Below are positions 45,605 to 58,200 of a DNA stretch of 64,000 nucleotides, in pieces. This DNA comes from Triticum aestivum. Lineage: Eukaryota; Streptophyta; Magnoliopsida; Poales; Poaceae. Made by a program: the position numbers and the translations under genes. How positions within the stretch are numbered: position 1 is the stretch's first letter; each line of letters begins with the position of its first letter. The DNA lies in NCBI RefSeq assembly GCF_018294505.1, contig NC_057807.1, positions 168,626,685-168,690,684 of the forward strand, given 5' to 3'. Under the pieces are notes generated by a model. The model saw only the letters and a list, made by a program, of their open reading frames with translations, searched no databases and had not been told where the DNA came from.

Positions 45605-48600
45605 TCAGGTCATCTTGCTCTGGATTTGCCTGTGAACATGTACGAGGAACTCTACGTAAGAAAGGCCACCGGGTGCTTTGTCCTCAACCAACAGGGAACG
45701 GAAGAAATCTCCTGCAGATACAGAAACAAGTGTCAGGAGTAATAAGAAGATATGAGGTAACAGAGGGAGAAAACAGTGAGAAGACTAACCAGATGGGTCG
45801 CCCTTTTGGCATAGTCTCAGTCTGCAAAACAGTTTGAACATGTTAAGCAATTGAGTAAAGTAGCAAGTAATTACAGCATAGTTGAGAAATCACAGATAGT
45901 ACCTTAGGTAGGAGCATCTCTGTCGCCTTATTTCATTCACAACTTCATTTACTTTTCTGGACAATACATTATCAAATTGCTCCAATACCAACTGAAAGGA
46001 GTTAACAATTATCAACCACATCCGCATATTTTTTTTAATAAACATCCAGGCTATGATTTGCATACAAAAACCCATCACATAAGAAGACAGATAATGGGTA
46101 CAAGACTAACCAGATTTGGTGCACCAGCCAAAAATGAGAAACCAAATATTTGCTCGAGGGTGGCAGGGTTCACCGCATTTCCGACATGAATAAAACCATC
46201 CTCGCCATTTTCCAATAAATAAATCCCATTATCCTGTATATTCTCACTATTAAGAGTAAGGGGATTTGGAATAAGGGGATCTTCATCATCCTGTACAAAA
46301 GTTAAAACATAGCTAAAATAATCGGTACCAATTCCTAGGAGTTAAATAAAGTGAAGACCAATTAGCTGCAAATACCCTTGATGTAAGATCATGGAGAGCA
46401 ATCATCCTCGGGAACACCAATGGAACAGCTAATGACACAGAAACTGAAGAGACAATAGAGACCCAATAGGACCGATCATCTAATCTCCCATCATTCCTCA
46501 GTCCTATGCTTTTAGTTAAGGCTGAGAAATCAAATAAAATCAATTAGTGAGATTAAAGATATGCTCACAACTCATCAGTGCATTACAACAATATAATAGC
46601 AATACTAGATGGAAGAAATCATACCCAGAGTATACAAAGGCAGAAGTTTTAAAGCCTCCGGAAGAATTAACTGTCCAGAAGAACTTACAGATGCACAATA
46701 TTGTCGGTAGGACTGGAGAATATTGATGCATGTACTTGTTACTTGGTCCCTAACTTGGGATAGGGAACTTGATGGAATGCCATTTGCAGCTAGGTCAGTA
46801 TGACAAAGTAAGTCAGCATACTAAAGCATCTTGCATGATACTAATAATGTAAAATAACTGACTCACTCAAAGAAAAAAATTGGTCTCTAGCTAGGTTTAT
46901 TGAGACGAAATTTATTGCAATGAGCAGCTGGCTTACCTTGCTTAACAACATACGTAAACTGCGCTTCCAGATCAGCACATCGGAAAAGGTTGCTGAGTAT
47001 GCTTGTGCATGGAAGTGAAATATTTATAACTCGTATCCTTCTTTGCCCATATATCGTGGTGTAAAGAAGTGCACACTGAATATGCAACACAAGTCCCATG
47101 TCAGCAATGTTCACATAGTTTCGACGCAAAAAAAGTACAGTGTTCATATAGTACTTCACAGAACATGAGTGATAACTTGGCAAGTGATTCATAGAACACG
47201 ACACATTAGAAGGACTCAAACAGAGAAAAATAGACTTTGTTGAGTTCAAGACTGAGGAAGATTTTGCCATAAGAATTTACGAGTGAGCATCACTGCCACA
47301 GAACTTAAGGGCACCTCAGTCCGGACACCTTTTGCCATCCAACGTGTTATTCCTCGTACAAAACGCGCGGGGGGGGACCGCCGCCACATAGGACTCCGGC
47401 AGGTGTTCGGTCAAATGCCGGAGCTTTTTTATTGAACTTTTTATTGTTTCCTACAGTAATTCGATGGCGGGGTACTTGGTGATCGAGGATGAGTTGTTGT
47501 GTGACGCGCGGTTGGTCATATCTGCGGACTTTGTAGGCACTAGGCAGGAACTCAAGGGGCTCGATCTTTTGGCAGCGCGTGCATGCTTCGTTTCATGAGC
47601 AAAAGAATTTCGCACTTACGGCATGCACGTCATCCATGAACGCAATGTGAAGTCGGTATCCCATCGATGGTACACCATCTGCAACTCCATCATGAAGTAT
47701 TGCGGTGCGATTCACCAAGTAGAGACAGTGTGGCCATGGGGCTTGTCAACCATGGAGATCGTAAGTTTTGCTCCTTGTTGCTCTACATGTTGGTTAATTC
47801 ATTCACTCACTCAATGTTGCTCTACACATTGTATAGCCTGCACGCGCTGGCATGATGTACTAGAGGACAGGCCATTCACGCACATACATTGTTGGATGAA
47901 GCTCAAGGGTCTGTATGTGTGGGACAACATATGACGATTCTGACTCGAAAAAAATTGAATCCGGCATCGATGAATTCGGAAAACTTGTTGAACATCCGGT
48001 TATCTCAAATGTAATATTTACATTCGAACTATTATTGTACTGGAGATATTTTTTTCGAGAAAACGCAGAAGATTTGCGTTTCACTGTATTGAAAAGAGGG
48101 GGTTTGCTCCTAGGAGGCGAGTTACAGGGCAAGTACAAGGGCATTAGTGAACATCCCAGGTTTGGGGCAGGATGACGCGGAGGCCAAGGGCCCCTGCTCT
48201 GGCCCAAAGAGCAGCCTCGACCTTGATCGTGGCGATCAGGGAGGTGACCGAAGGGCGGTCTCTCTCGAAAACGCAGCCATTGCGATGTTTCCAAATCATC
48301 CATGGCACGAGCAAAGTGGCAGGCGAGGCCCTTGTGCATCGGCTTGGGCGTGTTCCGTTTAGCCAGGCGCCACCAGTCATGAAGCGTGGCGCCGTTGTTG
48401 GGCGGTGGACAAGGGAGGCGCAGCCATGAGAGGATCTCATGCCACACCTGTCGAGCGAAGGGGCATCCCAGGAGAAGGTGATGTAGTGTCTCTGGGGCCT
48501 GATCGCATAGCGGACAGCAGGGCGGGTGTGGCAGGTTATGGCGCGCGAGGCAGTCGGCAGTCCAGCGGCGGTCGAGGTTCGCAAGCCAGTGGAAGAAACG

Positions 48601-51600
48601 CACCCGTGGTGGCGCCCAGCACTTCCAAGTAAGCCTCCAGGCCTGACAATGGGTGGAACCGTGGAAGGTGGCGAGGTAGGCAGACTTGGCCGAGTACGTC
48701 CATTCTCAGTCCACTTCCAGCAGACTTCCAGCGAAGGTTGTCCGGCGCATCGCTGAGATTGGTTTGGGCAATCAGGTGCCAAAGGCAGAGGTATTCGCCG
48801 ATCTCCGGGATGCCAATCGTGCCATGGATGTCGGTAGCCCATTGGTTTGCGTGTAGGCCGTCGGCGACGGTTCGGGACTTGCGGCGTCGTTTGGGGATGC
48901 AAGCGTAGAGGAGAGGCGCGATCTCGCTAACAGCGCGGCCGTTGATCCATCGGTCCTCCTAAAAGAGGGCGCGCAGCCCATTCCCAATCGTCATGGTCGT
49001 GGATGCGAAGAAGAAAGCCCGTTCCTCGTGCAAGAACTGCAGGTCAAGGCCGTGCCACGCCCTCTCATCGCCGTCGCGGCTAAGCCATAGCCAGCGTGTG
49101 CGCAGGGCGAGACCAGTGCGCTCGAGGTCGTGCATGCCAAGGCCACCGAGCTGGATTGGTCGACAGACGCGCCTCCAGTTGACATGGAGATATTTGCATG
49201 TTATTTATGGATGAATTGTGCTATTTTCTACAATTAGGACCATTTCGCGAACAAATAGTATGTCCGTTTGAGGGGACGATGTTGGAGATGCCCTAAGATA
49301 CGATTTTGTTGCTAACTGCATCAGATATATACTGCAATCCATGCATGAGGGCCAGAACCAATAAACTGTCGGGACTAAGGGCAATTCCAAGGAGGTTCAC
49401 CAAAAAATAATAGAATACATGTCCGCCATGCAGCCTCACTTTGAATCATTGATCGATAGCAATTCAACCATACATTTCAATCCTAGTAAAAGCGTCGGAT
49501 GTTCAGCAAGTTTATAAAATTCATCAATCCCAAATTTAACCATACTTTCGAAAGCGGCCTTGATCTCAAGCTTTCTCTCCTCCATCTTGAACCTCTTCAT
49601 CGGCACATGTTGTTCACCAAGATGTTGTGCCCCTTGAGCTTCATCCAACAATGCATCAATATGAAGGGCTTGCACTCCGTCCTTTGGTACAATGCGGCTC
49701 TACGGCAGCACGTACGGGCTATACAATAACGTGATGATCAAGTTGCAACATTGAGTGAATCAATGAATTGACCAACACGTAGATAACAAGCAACAACACA
49801 TTGACGTGCCCCGTGGCCACCTTTTTTCCACTTGTGCAATCGCACCGCAATACTTCATGACGACATTTGAAATGGTGCACCACCGATGGAGTAGTGACTT
49901 CAGATTGCGATCATGGATCACATCAAATTGTAGGGCCGGCGGTGCTTGTGTTCATGGAACCAAGAATGCACATGTTGCCAAAATATCATGTCCTTTTGCT
50001 TCATGCCTACAAACCGCGCACTTGTGGCAACCACGCGTCACACAACAATACATCCTCCCTCACCGAGTACCCCGCCATAGTGCTTGTTTCATGTTAAACA
50101 AGGAGAAAGTCAAAAAAAAATCTCAATGGCATTTGGCCAAACACTTGTCGGGCATGGTGTCCGCCATGGAAGGTGTCGACAGGGAGCGGATGTTACCAGG
50201 GTTGCGGCCGGATCTAGGGTGCAACGGCGATGAAGTACAAGGTGCCTGGGTGTTGCAGCAGAGTTCTGGCTAGAACTTGGCAGCAGCCGGATTGGTAGAG
50301 GCGGTGGCGGTCTTGGTGGGTGCAGATACAAAGCAAGGGCGAGGGACTGGTGGGTAAAAGGGGCTCTGGGAGAGGGTTTTGGGTGGGCCAGGTGTGTCGG
50401 GGACACGGTGGGTGTCCGTACACCCCAAACCTCCCACAAGTTTGTTTCCAGTTTGGGGGAAATAGACCGTCTAGACCGGTCCGCGGATGTTTGATGCACG
50501 GGGTTGGACGGTAAAAAGTGCCCTGACTGCGTTCTCCGAACGTTTAGGGGCATTTTGGCGAATGGCATTGGAGTTGACCTAATATCACACTTAAAGAACG
50601 GATTTCACCACATATTCAAAAATAGATGAGTTTACCAAGTTTAGATACAAACCATTTGCCAGCAAAATTTCTACAGTTACTGTTAGGCTTCTATGCAGCA
50701 TAGTGGGCAAGTTAGGCCACCGGTGAGTGATCAGCCATAGCTGGTTCGCTCAGCAGATTTCATGATGCATGAGGCTGACTTTCAGAACCCCACCAAAATT
50801 GGAGTTTGTTATGGATGATACATGTCAAAGTTTGGGCATGTGCATATTGTTGGTACTTCAAAATAAAAACAAGTAGGCTCTAGTCTACGCTAAAGTTAAA
50901 ACTGATCTCAAATACGTAATGTACATTACCTGAAAACCACATTCTGAATTCTCCTGAAACTTATCATCATGCTTAAAGGAAACCATTATGGTTTTGTCAG
51001 AGTCAATCTGCGGCAGAAAAGCCATAAATTTAGTAGGTTAGATTCTGCCACAATCGACAGAAATAAGAACGTGAAACAGCAGATGAATGCAGTAGCATAA
51101 AATTTTAAAACTGTTATCAGGCATAAAATTTTGAAACAGCAGATTATTATGGTTACCTTGACCTGTTAAGCTTTTATATCTATACATTTTGAATTGCAGC
51201 AATTGTAGCAATAAATGCCATGATTCTGGTCAATATTATACACCGTTTTGGGTCAGCGATTTCTTGTAACTGGTTGGTTACCACATAGAAATGGAGAAGG
51301 CCATGGATATGCATAATCCAATGAACATAAATTTTCCCGACAAAAAACCTTGCTTTGCATAAGAATAAGATTAACCAATGTTTGATATAATTTTTGTATA
51401 CACCATGTTACACTGCAAGTAACAATATGGTACTGCATACTATGTTATATCACCAGCTGACAGTTTTAGAGGCCAAGGTGCATGTTCTACCATTAACAGG
51501 GAACAAAACTGAGTTCAACATAACAAAGCTTGTGTTGACAACAGAAATATGCAAGAGAGCTTGATGCAACCAACAATTATACAGGAAGAAATCTTAATTA

Positions 51601-54600
51601 CTGACCGCAGGCAAATCAATATCAGTAGGGACGCGCTTGCAGAAATTGCCAGAATAATCTTGAACTTGAAGCCCCTTGTACACATGGAAAAGGAAACAAA
51701 ATAATAAGGTACTATAGGACTATGGAATGAAAACGGGAGGGGGGAGGGGGGTGGTGGACAGAACCTCACCTGACTGCACCTGACACGCATGACAGCCTCA
51801 AATCCCTGGGGTCTAGTGATATTCCATCTGAGATCGTTGAAGAGTTTGGCTGGGTCAGAAAGAGCAGAAAATGGAAAATAGTAGTAAACCTGCATAATAA
51901 AAGAAAATTTTCAAATCAAACAGCAAAAGGAAAAAAAAAAGCAGACATAACAGATAAGATGGAACTGGAAACTCTAAGAAAACTGAAGACAATCAGCTAC
52001 CTTGAAGTTTAGAACCTTATGCATTCAGTGAGTAAAACGATAAAGGGAATTAGATGCTTAGTGTTTATTATTTATGTAATAATATGGTGGAAACTGCTGC
52101 AGGCCAATGGTGTATGTTTCCAATCTGTAAGCATATTACAGTGATATTTAGAAAGAAACAAACATCACAAGCGCAAATGCTAAACTGATACTGGACTTGA
52201 AATGCTGACAAGTGTTTGTCAAAACGGTAGCGTGCATGAAGACAATAAAAAGCTGATCACAATTCTATAATAGATTAGTTATGCCTGCACTGTAATGAAT
52301 TTAATAAAACATTTTTTTTCTATCTGGCAATAATCTTATCCAAAACTAGTTTTAGCTCCTAGCATTAAAATCCTACGAATTGCAAATATCAAATGATAAA
52401 TATTCTTTCAGCCATCTAACCTAACTATTGAAGAGAGGCATACCCAGCCACCAGTGGTACTGGGAACAACTGATATCGAAGCAACATCTGTGTATGACTG
52501 TGTGGTAAGGAACACATCTACACAAACCTGAAAAAATTAAGAGCAAAATATCATCATGGTTAGTCTTATTTGAATAATGAAAATAAAAAATACTGAAAGA
52601 AGCAGAAACAAATGTTGCTCACTTGATACTCAGCAAATTCTAGTGCCATTGTTTTGAGTGTCTTGTCAACAGGCTGCAGGAGCTTATGTGCTTCCTGGAA
52701 ATCGCACATAAAATATTACAACGCATCAACTACAGAAAAGAAGAACAACAAGACACAATACTCATGTGAAATGGATTGGCAAATGTAACTTTGTGTTTCA
52801 TGTAGGTATGCAAAATAACGAGGAAATAAATCATACCTTATCTCCACTCGAAATATTTGATCTACCTTCAGTTTCCCTTGCAGATAATGAACCAGTCCCA
52901 ACTGATGGTAGCACTGCAAGTGCAAGCAATTAACTGTTATGACCCTTTTTTCTTCTGATGAGACAGTGATGCTGATGACTTCTAATCTAAAGCACTAAAA
53001 ATAACTAATATATTATGTCATTGTTAAAGATGGGTTCATCACTCACACAGCTACAAGCAGACAAGCAGTTCTCCAGAATAGGAATGCTACTTCCAGATTT
53101 TATACAACAGAAATTTACCAGCCAGTAAAATTATATATGATATATGAACTATAATTTGGGAGATCATGTCTAATGATAAGACTTGCATGCAGCAATGTAC
53201 TCCTTCCTTTAAAAATCTAAGTATCATAATTTGGGAGATCATGTATGATGATATTTTAAGACTTGCATGCAAAGTTTATTACATTTTCTCTTCAGCATTT
53301 ATGACTAAACAAACACTGCCATTAATGTATCTCTCATTTATTCCCAACACATTAATACCATGGATGGCATGGTCATTTCCCTCTAGACTCTTGGTTTCAA
53401 GGCTTCCAAGTTAGTGGACGCGGTAACAGAAGGACAAAATACCCGACTGAAACACAAGCAACTTTCCACCAGTGGGCTTCATTGCTAGGAAACCTGCCTG
53501 CAAACAACATAAAAAAGAGTATCAACACAAACAAAAATATGGAAATATGCAAACATCTGTGATATGGCTCGATCCAAATTAATAAGGGGCTGTAGATTAA
53601 GGATTTGCAATGTAACTGTATAAATTAAAGTACTGCAGACAGTAGAGAAGCATCTAATTCATTCATATGTTGCAACAGAAGGATAATGCAGAAGGGCAAA
53701 AATATTATGAAAACAAGTACCTTCATAGCTGCTCCAAACGCTGAATCAGCAACCCTATTGTTTTCAAACATGCTCGGGATGCTCTCCAGTAATTGCTCCA
53801 AACTATCACGGCACTGAAGCCTCGAAAAAGAAGGTATTTAGAGGTTTTTCATGTACAGAGAGATTTCTTATTTCTATTGAAGCTTCTACAACTAGTAATC
53901 TACTAACAAAAAGCAACTGCCATTCGTGCCAATACAAACCCCGGAAACTGGAAGAATTAAGTCCATATGAAGTGGAGTATACACATCTTGTATGTCAGGA
54001 ACAATGAGCATCAAAGGCTGCAAAGTCAAAGGTACAATTTTAGAACATTTGACATCTACCCACCAGCCAGCACTCTAACAATATTGTCAAAATACGTTCC
54101 TCAGAAGCAGCAACGACTGTTGAGCAGAAGTGAATACTAAAGCAGTAACGTCTTATCCACCGCACTCTACTCAATTTAAAGCAATAATATTCTAAATTTT
54201 TTAAGTTTTTGTTTCTTCTGTCACTGATTGATTAAAAAAATTGGAGGGGGGGTGTGGACTGCATTGACAAAATTCTTTTGAATCTTTTTCTCATTGTTTT
54301 GACATCTGAACTTAAGTGATTCGCATGATTGACATTGGCTGTTGGTAGGCAACCCTATGACTGGGCCAAATTTGAAGAGATTCAATACTCAGAAGTCAAA
54401 ATATTAGCAGGAAACTTAAGAAATATTATAGAAGGCGTGACATTGCAAAAAAAAGATTACGTAAGATGGGGATGTTTATATCAAATGCAGATCATAGACA
54501 ATTCTGCTTCTTCCTTTGCCAGGTCATAAAGATCAGCTGCTATGATATTTTGAGCTTTTACTAGTTGAAATACCAAAGGGGCAATGCATAAAATGCTTAG

Positions 54601-54710
54601 CATTGCTAGCAAACTTTTTCAGAACATACCTGTTGTTGAGCACGTTTCAGACTATAGAAGTGAATAGTAGAATTGAATGTCGCAATCCCAACCATCGTTC
54701 GGGGACCTTC
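45605..54710 (-). CDS. SEC24: SEC24-like COPII coat protein, C-terminal half (17 exons), 5' end missing
   Basis: Sec24 selects cargo in the COPII coat that buds vesicles from the endoplasmic reticulum. Exons in gene order (high to low): 54710-54630, 54017-53940, 53813-53721, 53497-53443, 52913-52837, 52694-52623, 52527-52444, 51889-51770, 51674-51606, 51007-50930, 47075-46937, 46789-46625, 46521-46376, 46290-46111, 45991-45903, 45821-45790, 45711-45605. All have GT donors and AG acceptors, and the total of 1,665 bases keeps one open frame of 554 residues plus TGA. It starts in the trunk (EGPRTMVGIATF), then the beta-sandwich (VYYYFPFSALSDPAK, ITRPQGFEAVMRVRCS), helical region (SQVRDQVTSTCINILQSYRQ) and gelsolin-like end (NGIYLLENGEDGFIHVGNAV). 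The closest type is the plant Sec24-like/CEF group. The N-terminal half, including the zinc finger, is not in the window. Confidence 0.93.
47623..47934 (+). pseudogene. Accessory-protein remnant of the Harbinger-like element
   Basis: The frame contains IHERNVKSVSHRWYTICNSI and a later IHCWMKLKG. This spacing resembles the NAM-associated/Myb-like accessory proteins of PIF/Harbinger elements (SHRW...KFCG...HCW). The same two motifs occur on the minus strand of the neighbouring element (49,379-50,579), which supports a shared family. The frame is short and has no complete domain. Confidence 0.5.
48052..49185 (-). mobile_element. 5'-truncated LINE with an 11-bp target duplication
   Basis: It is flanked by TGGAGATATTT at 48,041-48,051 and 49,186-49,196. 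The minus strand runs from a GLGMHDLERTG reverse transcriptase C-terminal region, through a zf-RVT domain (CPLCDQAPETLHHLLLGC) at about 48,470-48,600, to a 3' end TTTTCTCGAAAAA at 48,052. The coding frames (49,185-48,991; 48,902-48,144; 48,603-47,860) overlap out of phase, so there are frameshifts. The last frame reads past the element. It inserted into the Harbinger-like element. Confidence 0.9.
49379..50579. mobile_element. Second Harbinger-like TIR element in the same SEC24 intron
   Basis: It is flanked by TAA (49,376-49,378 and 50,580-50,582). The inward ends GGGCAATTCCAAGG and GGTCAACTCCAATG continue as a roughly 28-bp imperfect terminal inverted repeat (both reach TTCRCCAAAA). Its minus strand has a remnant with LHRWCTISNVVMKYCGAI (near 49,850-49,910) and ILMHCWMKLKG (near 49,640), the same accessory family as the neighbour. 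A Pro-rich frame at 50,568-50,110 could be its first exon. No transposase was seen. Confidence 0.58.
53151..53270. repeat. Short direct repeat and Stowaway-like end in a SEC24 intron
   Basis: ATAATTTGGGAGATCATGT occurs at 53,151 and 53,226, each followed by AAGACTTGCATGCA, 75 bp apart. Between them, TACTCCTTCCTTTAAAAAT resembles the terminal repeat of a Stowaway MITE, but no partner end is present. Confidence 0.5.
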
Positions 54711-55250
54711 CTAGAAAAGAGAATAAAATGTCAGGGGACTAAGTGTGGGGACTCCAAGTAGGCCGATATCATTATGTTCTATTCTTTTGCATCAGCAAAA
54801 TAAAGAAAACTAACCAAGAACAAAACACCAAGTTTGTCAAACATAGTGATTCAGCTAAAAAAAGTTTTGCCGCATGCACTATGGTTTCAAATCTTTTATA
54901 GAATAACTATATATATCATGCTTAGATCCCGTTCTGGTACCCGGCCAAAATCTCACTCTCTATACTAGCGGCACCTTTGCCCTTCCTCTGTTCTATGGTG
55001 TGTCCTTGGTTTTGTGGCCACCAAATTAGCTGCTTGCTAGCTTTCTCATATGCATGTGTGTAGGGTTGCAGCTGATGCTTAGGCTGCTGATCCTTAGGGC
55101 ATGGGGTACTGCCTGGAGTTTGAGGGTTACCATTGTGGGGCCAGCTGAACTATCTCCCTTGCTACTTTCCCTAGGTTGGTAGTTTATACACTGTGAGTAC
55201 GTGAAACTATGATCCTTTCCTCGCAACTATTCACAAAATATTATTATTTT
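54711..55250. other. Intron or flank upstream of the first visible SEC24 exon
   Basis: It starts with a good pyrimidine-rich acceptor for the exon ending at 54,710. The rest has no reading frame matching the expected preceding Sec24 exon and no recognisable element. Confidence 0.5.
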
Positions 55251-55619
55251 AAAGAAACCGGGCGACACATGTATTGAGCCAGTAACGAACATCCCAATCC
55301 AAATAGCAAACCAGAGTGCAATTGATAAATATGATATATGTGGCTTGCATAAAATGCCTATGAGCATTAAACCTTTCCAAGACCTCATGACTGTGCGAGA
55401 AGTAATGTCTCGAACAGGGTTGAAAGAACCAGATAGGGTTGGAGCTAATCTTGTTATGACTTGGAAAAGGAAGAAGATGCAAGACATCTCTAGTATGACG
55501 GTGGGAGTAGTCAAAAGAAATTTGACTGCCAGTTGTCTTAGTAAGGTAGGGCCGCAGCAAGTAGTAGTAACAGATAGTAACAGCAAAGTTGGGATAGACC
55601 TTTAACTGCATTCAGAGTA

Positions 55620-56640
55620 GTACTCTTAAGAGGGCTAGGTCGGTCTTAAGAGGGCTCAGTCAGTTTGAGTTAGTCCTAATAAAAGGACGTGTACCCCATG
55701 TATGTAAAATAAGCATCGGTTGCTAAGAAAGGGAAAAGGGCATCGGTTGCCCAGAACAAGAAGTCTCTTGTGTGTGTGTCCACTAAGAGAAGAGAGAGGT
55801 TCAGGCCAATATTTAGCATCAGAGCTTGCCATGGGTAAAACTGAACCGTCCTGGTGAGGGCAAGAGCCGTTCCTGTCCAGTATCCAATGCTGACCGACAC
55901 CAACTACACTTTTGGTCCATGAAGATAAAGTTCATCATGCACTCACATTGTGTGTGGACGGTGATTGAGGGCAATGCACCGGTCGACGAGGACACAAACC
56001 AGGGCACCCTCACCGCAGCCTCTCAATGCTTGCCGGATGCCATGATGATGGCAATTGTAGAGGAGGCTGCAAAGGAAGCCTGGGAGGCAATCAAGCAAAT
56101 GCGCATTTGTGAGGACCACGTAAAGAAGGTGACAAACAAACGGTGAAGCGGCAGTTTGAACGCATGATCATGGAGCACTCGGAGAGCATCATGGGGTTCT
56201 CCCACAAACTCACCTCCATGGTGGGGGAGATACGCTCCCTAGGCACCTAGTTGAAGGGCAATACAGTGGTGGAGAAGCTGTTTAGCCGCCGTACCCGACA
56301 GATTCCAGATGATCGGCATGATAGAGCAGTGGGGAGATGTCTCAGCGATGTCTTCATTCGAGGTCAAGGTGATAGGGCGCTTGAGGGAGTTCCGAGGAGA
56401 GCACCAAGAGGAGGCACCATGATCATGGACTCATGGTCATGGTGAGCGAATGGTAACAATTACTCGTTCCTGATTGGATTCACTCATGATGAAGCACACG
56501 GAGCACAAACTGCCCCAAAACAAAGGCACTAGGAAGGGTGATCGTGGTGCTGTCCATGGTCATGCCGGTGGCCTAATGACAAAGAGACTCCGACACCAGT
56601 GTGCACAGTGAGCGCAAGGCTAGTGTCATCCAAGGCCACT
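55620..56640 (+). mobile_element. Copia-type retrotransposon fragment: partial LTR, primer site and gag
   Basis: A TAATAAAAGG TATA-like box (55,677) and a TAGCATCAGAGC sequence at 55,818-55,829, close to the initiator tRNA-Met primer site TGGTATCAGAGC, precede a gag remnant. The LTR start was not located; it may extend left to about 55,250. No protease or polymerase follows. Confidence 0.6.
55886..56450 (+). pseudogene. Copia gag remnant 1
   Basis: The frame starts MLTDTNYTFWSMKIKFIMHS, the classic N-terminus of plant copia gag (DUF4219/UBN2-type), and continues through AKEAWEAIKQMRICEDHVKK. It stops at 56,144-56,146. Decayed gag-like sequence continues to about 56,450 in other frames. It is non-functional. 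Confidence 0.75.
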
Positions 56641-57500
56641 TGTCACAGCCCTAGTGTAATTAGGAGTTATAATGTGCATCATAATCATTTTGCATCATTT
56701 GTTTAATTGTGAAAATGAGGATAATTCAAAACCCCATAGAAATGCTATAAAATGCATCAAGAAAATAAATGCACTTAGAGAGGTCGGGGTAGACCAAACT
56801 TGACATGAAAGGAGTCCGTTAAGAGAGATCTGAAGGACTGGAATATCACCAAAGAACTAGCCATGGGCAGAGGTGTGTCGAAGTTAGCTATCCACATGAT
56901 AGAACCATGAGTTGGTTTCGAGATTTTTGGGTTTCAACTCTAGCCTACCACAAGTTGTTTGGACTAAAAGGCTTTACTGTTGTTTGTTTGTCATATATGT
57001 CCTTCGGAAATCCTAGAAAATTTATCAAAGTTGCCTCTATATATGTGAAGTCTCCTATAAACTTTCAAGAATATTGGAAAGATAAATGAAAAACTTGTAG
57101 TTCAAACCTCCATTTGAATTTAAATTGGATTTATATTTTTAGAAATAAAACTATAAGCTTAAAAGTCCCAGAAATAAGGTTATGTGGACTCGAAATAATC
57201 TAGTGAAGCCACATAAAAAGTCCATAGGATTTGGATCGAATTTGAGCCTTCAAACAATTTAAAGTTGTTTGAAAGTTTGAAAAACAGGAATAATCTCTTG
57301 GGCCCAGCTCAGTAGCACAACTCACACCCAAGTAGATGACAACTCATATATAATTAGGGATAACTGCGAGTGATGACATATGGCATGACAAATTCTATTG
57401 GATAAGGTGACATGATGTTCCCCGACATCCAACTCAATTTGACTTCTTCCTTCTCATGCATGCATCTCTTTGGTATATGAGAAGATTAGGTCTAACAAGA
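56641..57500 (+). repeat. LTR-like fragment similar to the start of the chromovirus LTR
   Basis: TGTCACAGCCCTAG followed by ATAATGTGCATCAT resembles the start of the LTR at 4,322 (TGTCACACCCTAG...GTTGCATCATG). The remainder is non-coding and AT-rich. The right end is uncertain, so this could be a solo LTR or an LTR fragment. Confidence 0.4.
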
Positions 57501-57525
57501 TCGTAGCGAGTGAGTGTCATGAGGG

Positions 57526-58200
57526 AGGGCAACAGCTCTGCCCAATACCCGATGCATACCCGCACTAATTGTGCCGACTGGGCCATGACTATGTGTGTTC
57601 AGCTGCAGGCACAACAGCTGGGAGGTTGTCGAGTTTGGCGATATGAGCGCGACGATCGCACTGCACTGGCAGCACTGACGCAAGTGGTTCCGCCGCAGCT
57701 GGTGCGCACACTAAAAGACAAGGACAACACCAAGGCTGGCCAGGACACACTCAAGACCCTTCGCATGGGGTGTGAGTGCGTGCGGGAGGTGAGGGCGCAG
57801 ACCCACTGCCACTAGTTCGAGGAGCTCCATTCCCACGACGATAAGTCCATCAAGGATTTCATGCTTCGCCAGACTGCCATCGTCAATGTCTTGCACCTAT
57901 TGAACAACCCCATCACCAAGCACCAGGCCATGCAAGTTTCTGCATGTGGTGCCACGCAAGTACCGGCAGATGGCAATGGCCATCAAATCCTTGATCGACC
58001 TCAAGACGTTGACAATTGAAGAGCTCTGAGGCCACCTGCCCCCCATGGAAGAGAACTACGACATCAATGATGTGGGTAGCAGCGTCGAGAAGCTCCTCCT
58101 GGCAGAGGAGGAATGGACATCTCGTCAACACCAACGCATGCAAGGCGCATCATCTGGTGGCGAGAAGGGCAAAAAGACGGCGTGCAAGCCGAAGTAGAGC
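57526..58200 (+). pseudogene. Copia gag remnant 2
   Basis: It reads TRTNCADWAMTMCVQLQAQQ near 57,550, then DTLKTLRMGCECVREVRAQT, a stop at 57,813-57,815, and FEELHSHDDKSIKDFMLR and IVNVLHLLNNPIT in the same frame. These are ordered parts of a UBN2-type copia gag. Further frameshifts follow. It differs from remnant 1, so two copia copies contributed to this region. Confidence 0.72.

Larger units (their letters stand above)
47309..49293. mobile_element. Harbinger-like TIR DNA transposon in the SEC24 intron, with a nested LINE
   Basis: It is flanked by TAA on both sides (47,306-47,308 and 49,294-49,296), as expected for PIF/Harbinger 3-bp duplications. The ends read GGGCACCTCAGTCC (left) and GGGCATCTCCAACA (right, inward). 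The inside holds an ORF remnant with a RHWCW-type accessory-protein motif and a LINE at 48,052-49,185. Without the LINE the element is about 840 bp and non-autonomous. It lies in the 3.9-kb intron between the exons at 50,930-51,007 and 46,937-47,075. Confidence 0.6.

Noticed and set aside
48144..48902. Separate 252-codon minus-strand gene
   Set aside because: It is part of the frameshifted LINE ORF2, partly in the wrong frame relative to the zf-RVT domain.
51515..51895. Stand-alone 126-codon gene
   Set aside because: It is one SEC24 exon (51,770-51,889) read through into its intron.
55227..55611. Overlapping open frames on both strands, about 86-120 codons
   Set aside because: No domain is recognised and neither strand matches the expected upstream SEC24 exon; the location suggests copia LTR DNA.
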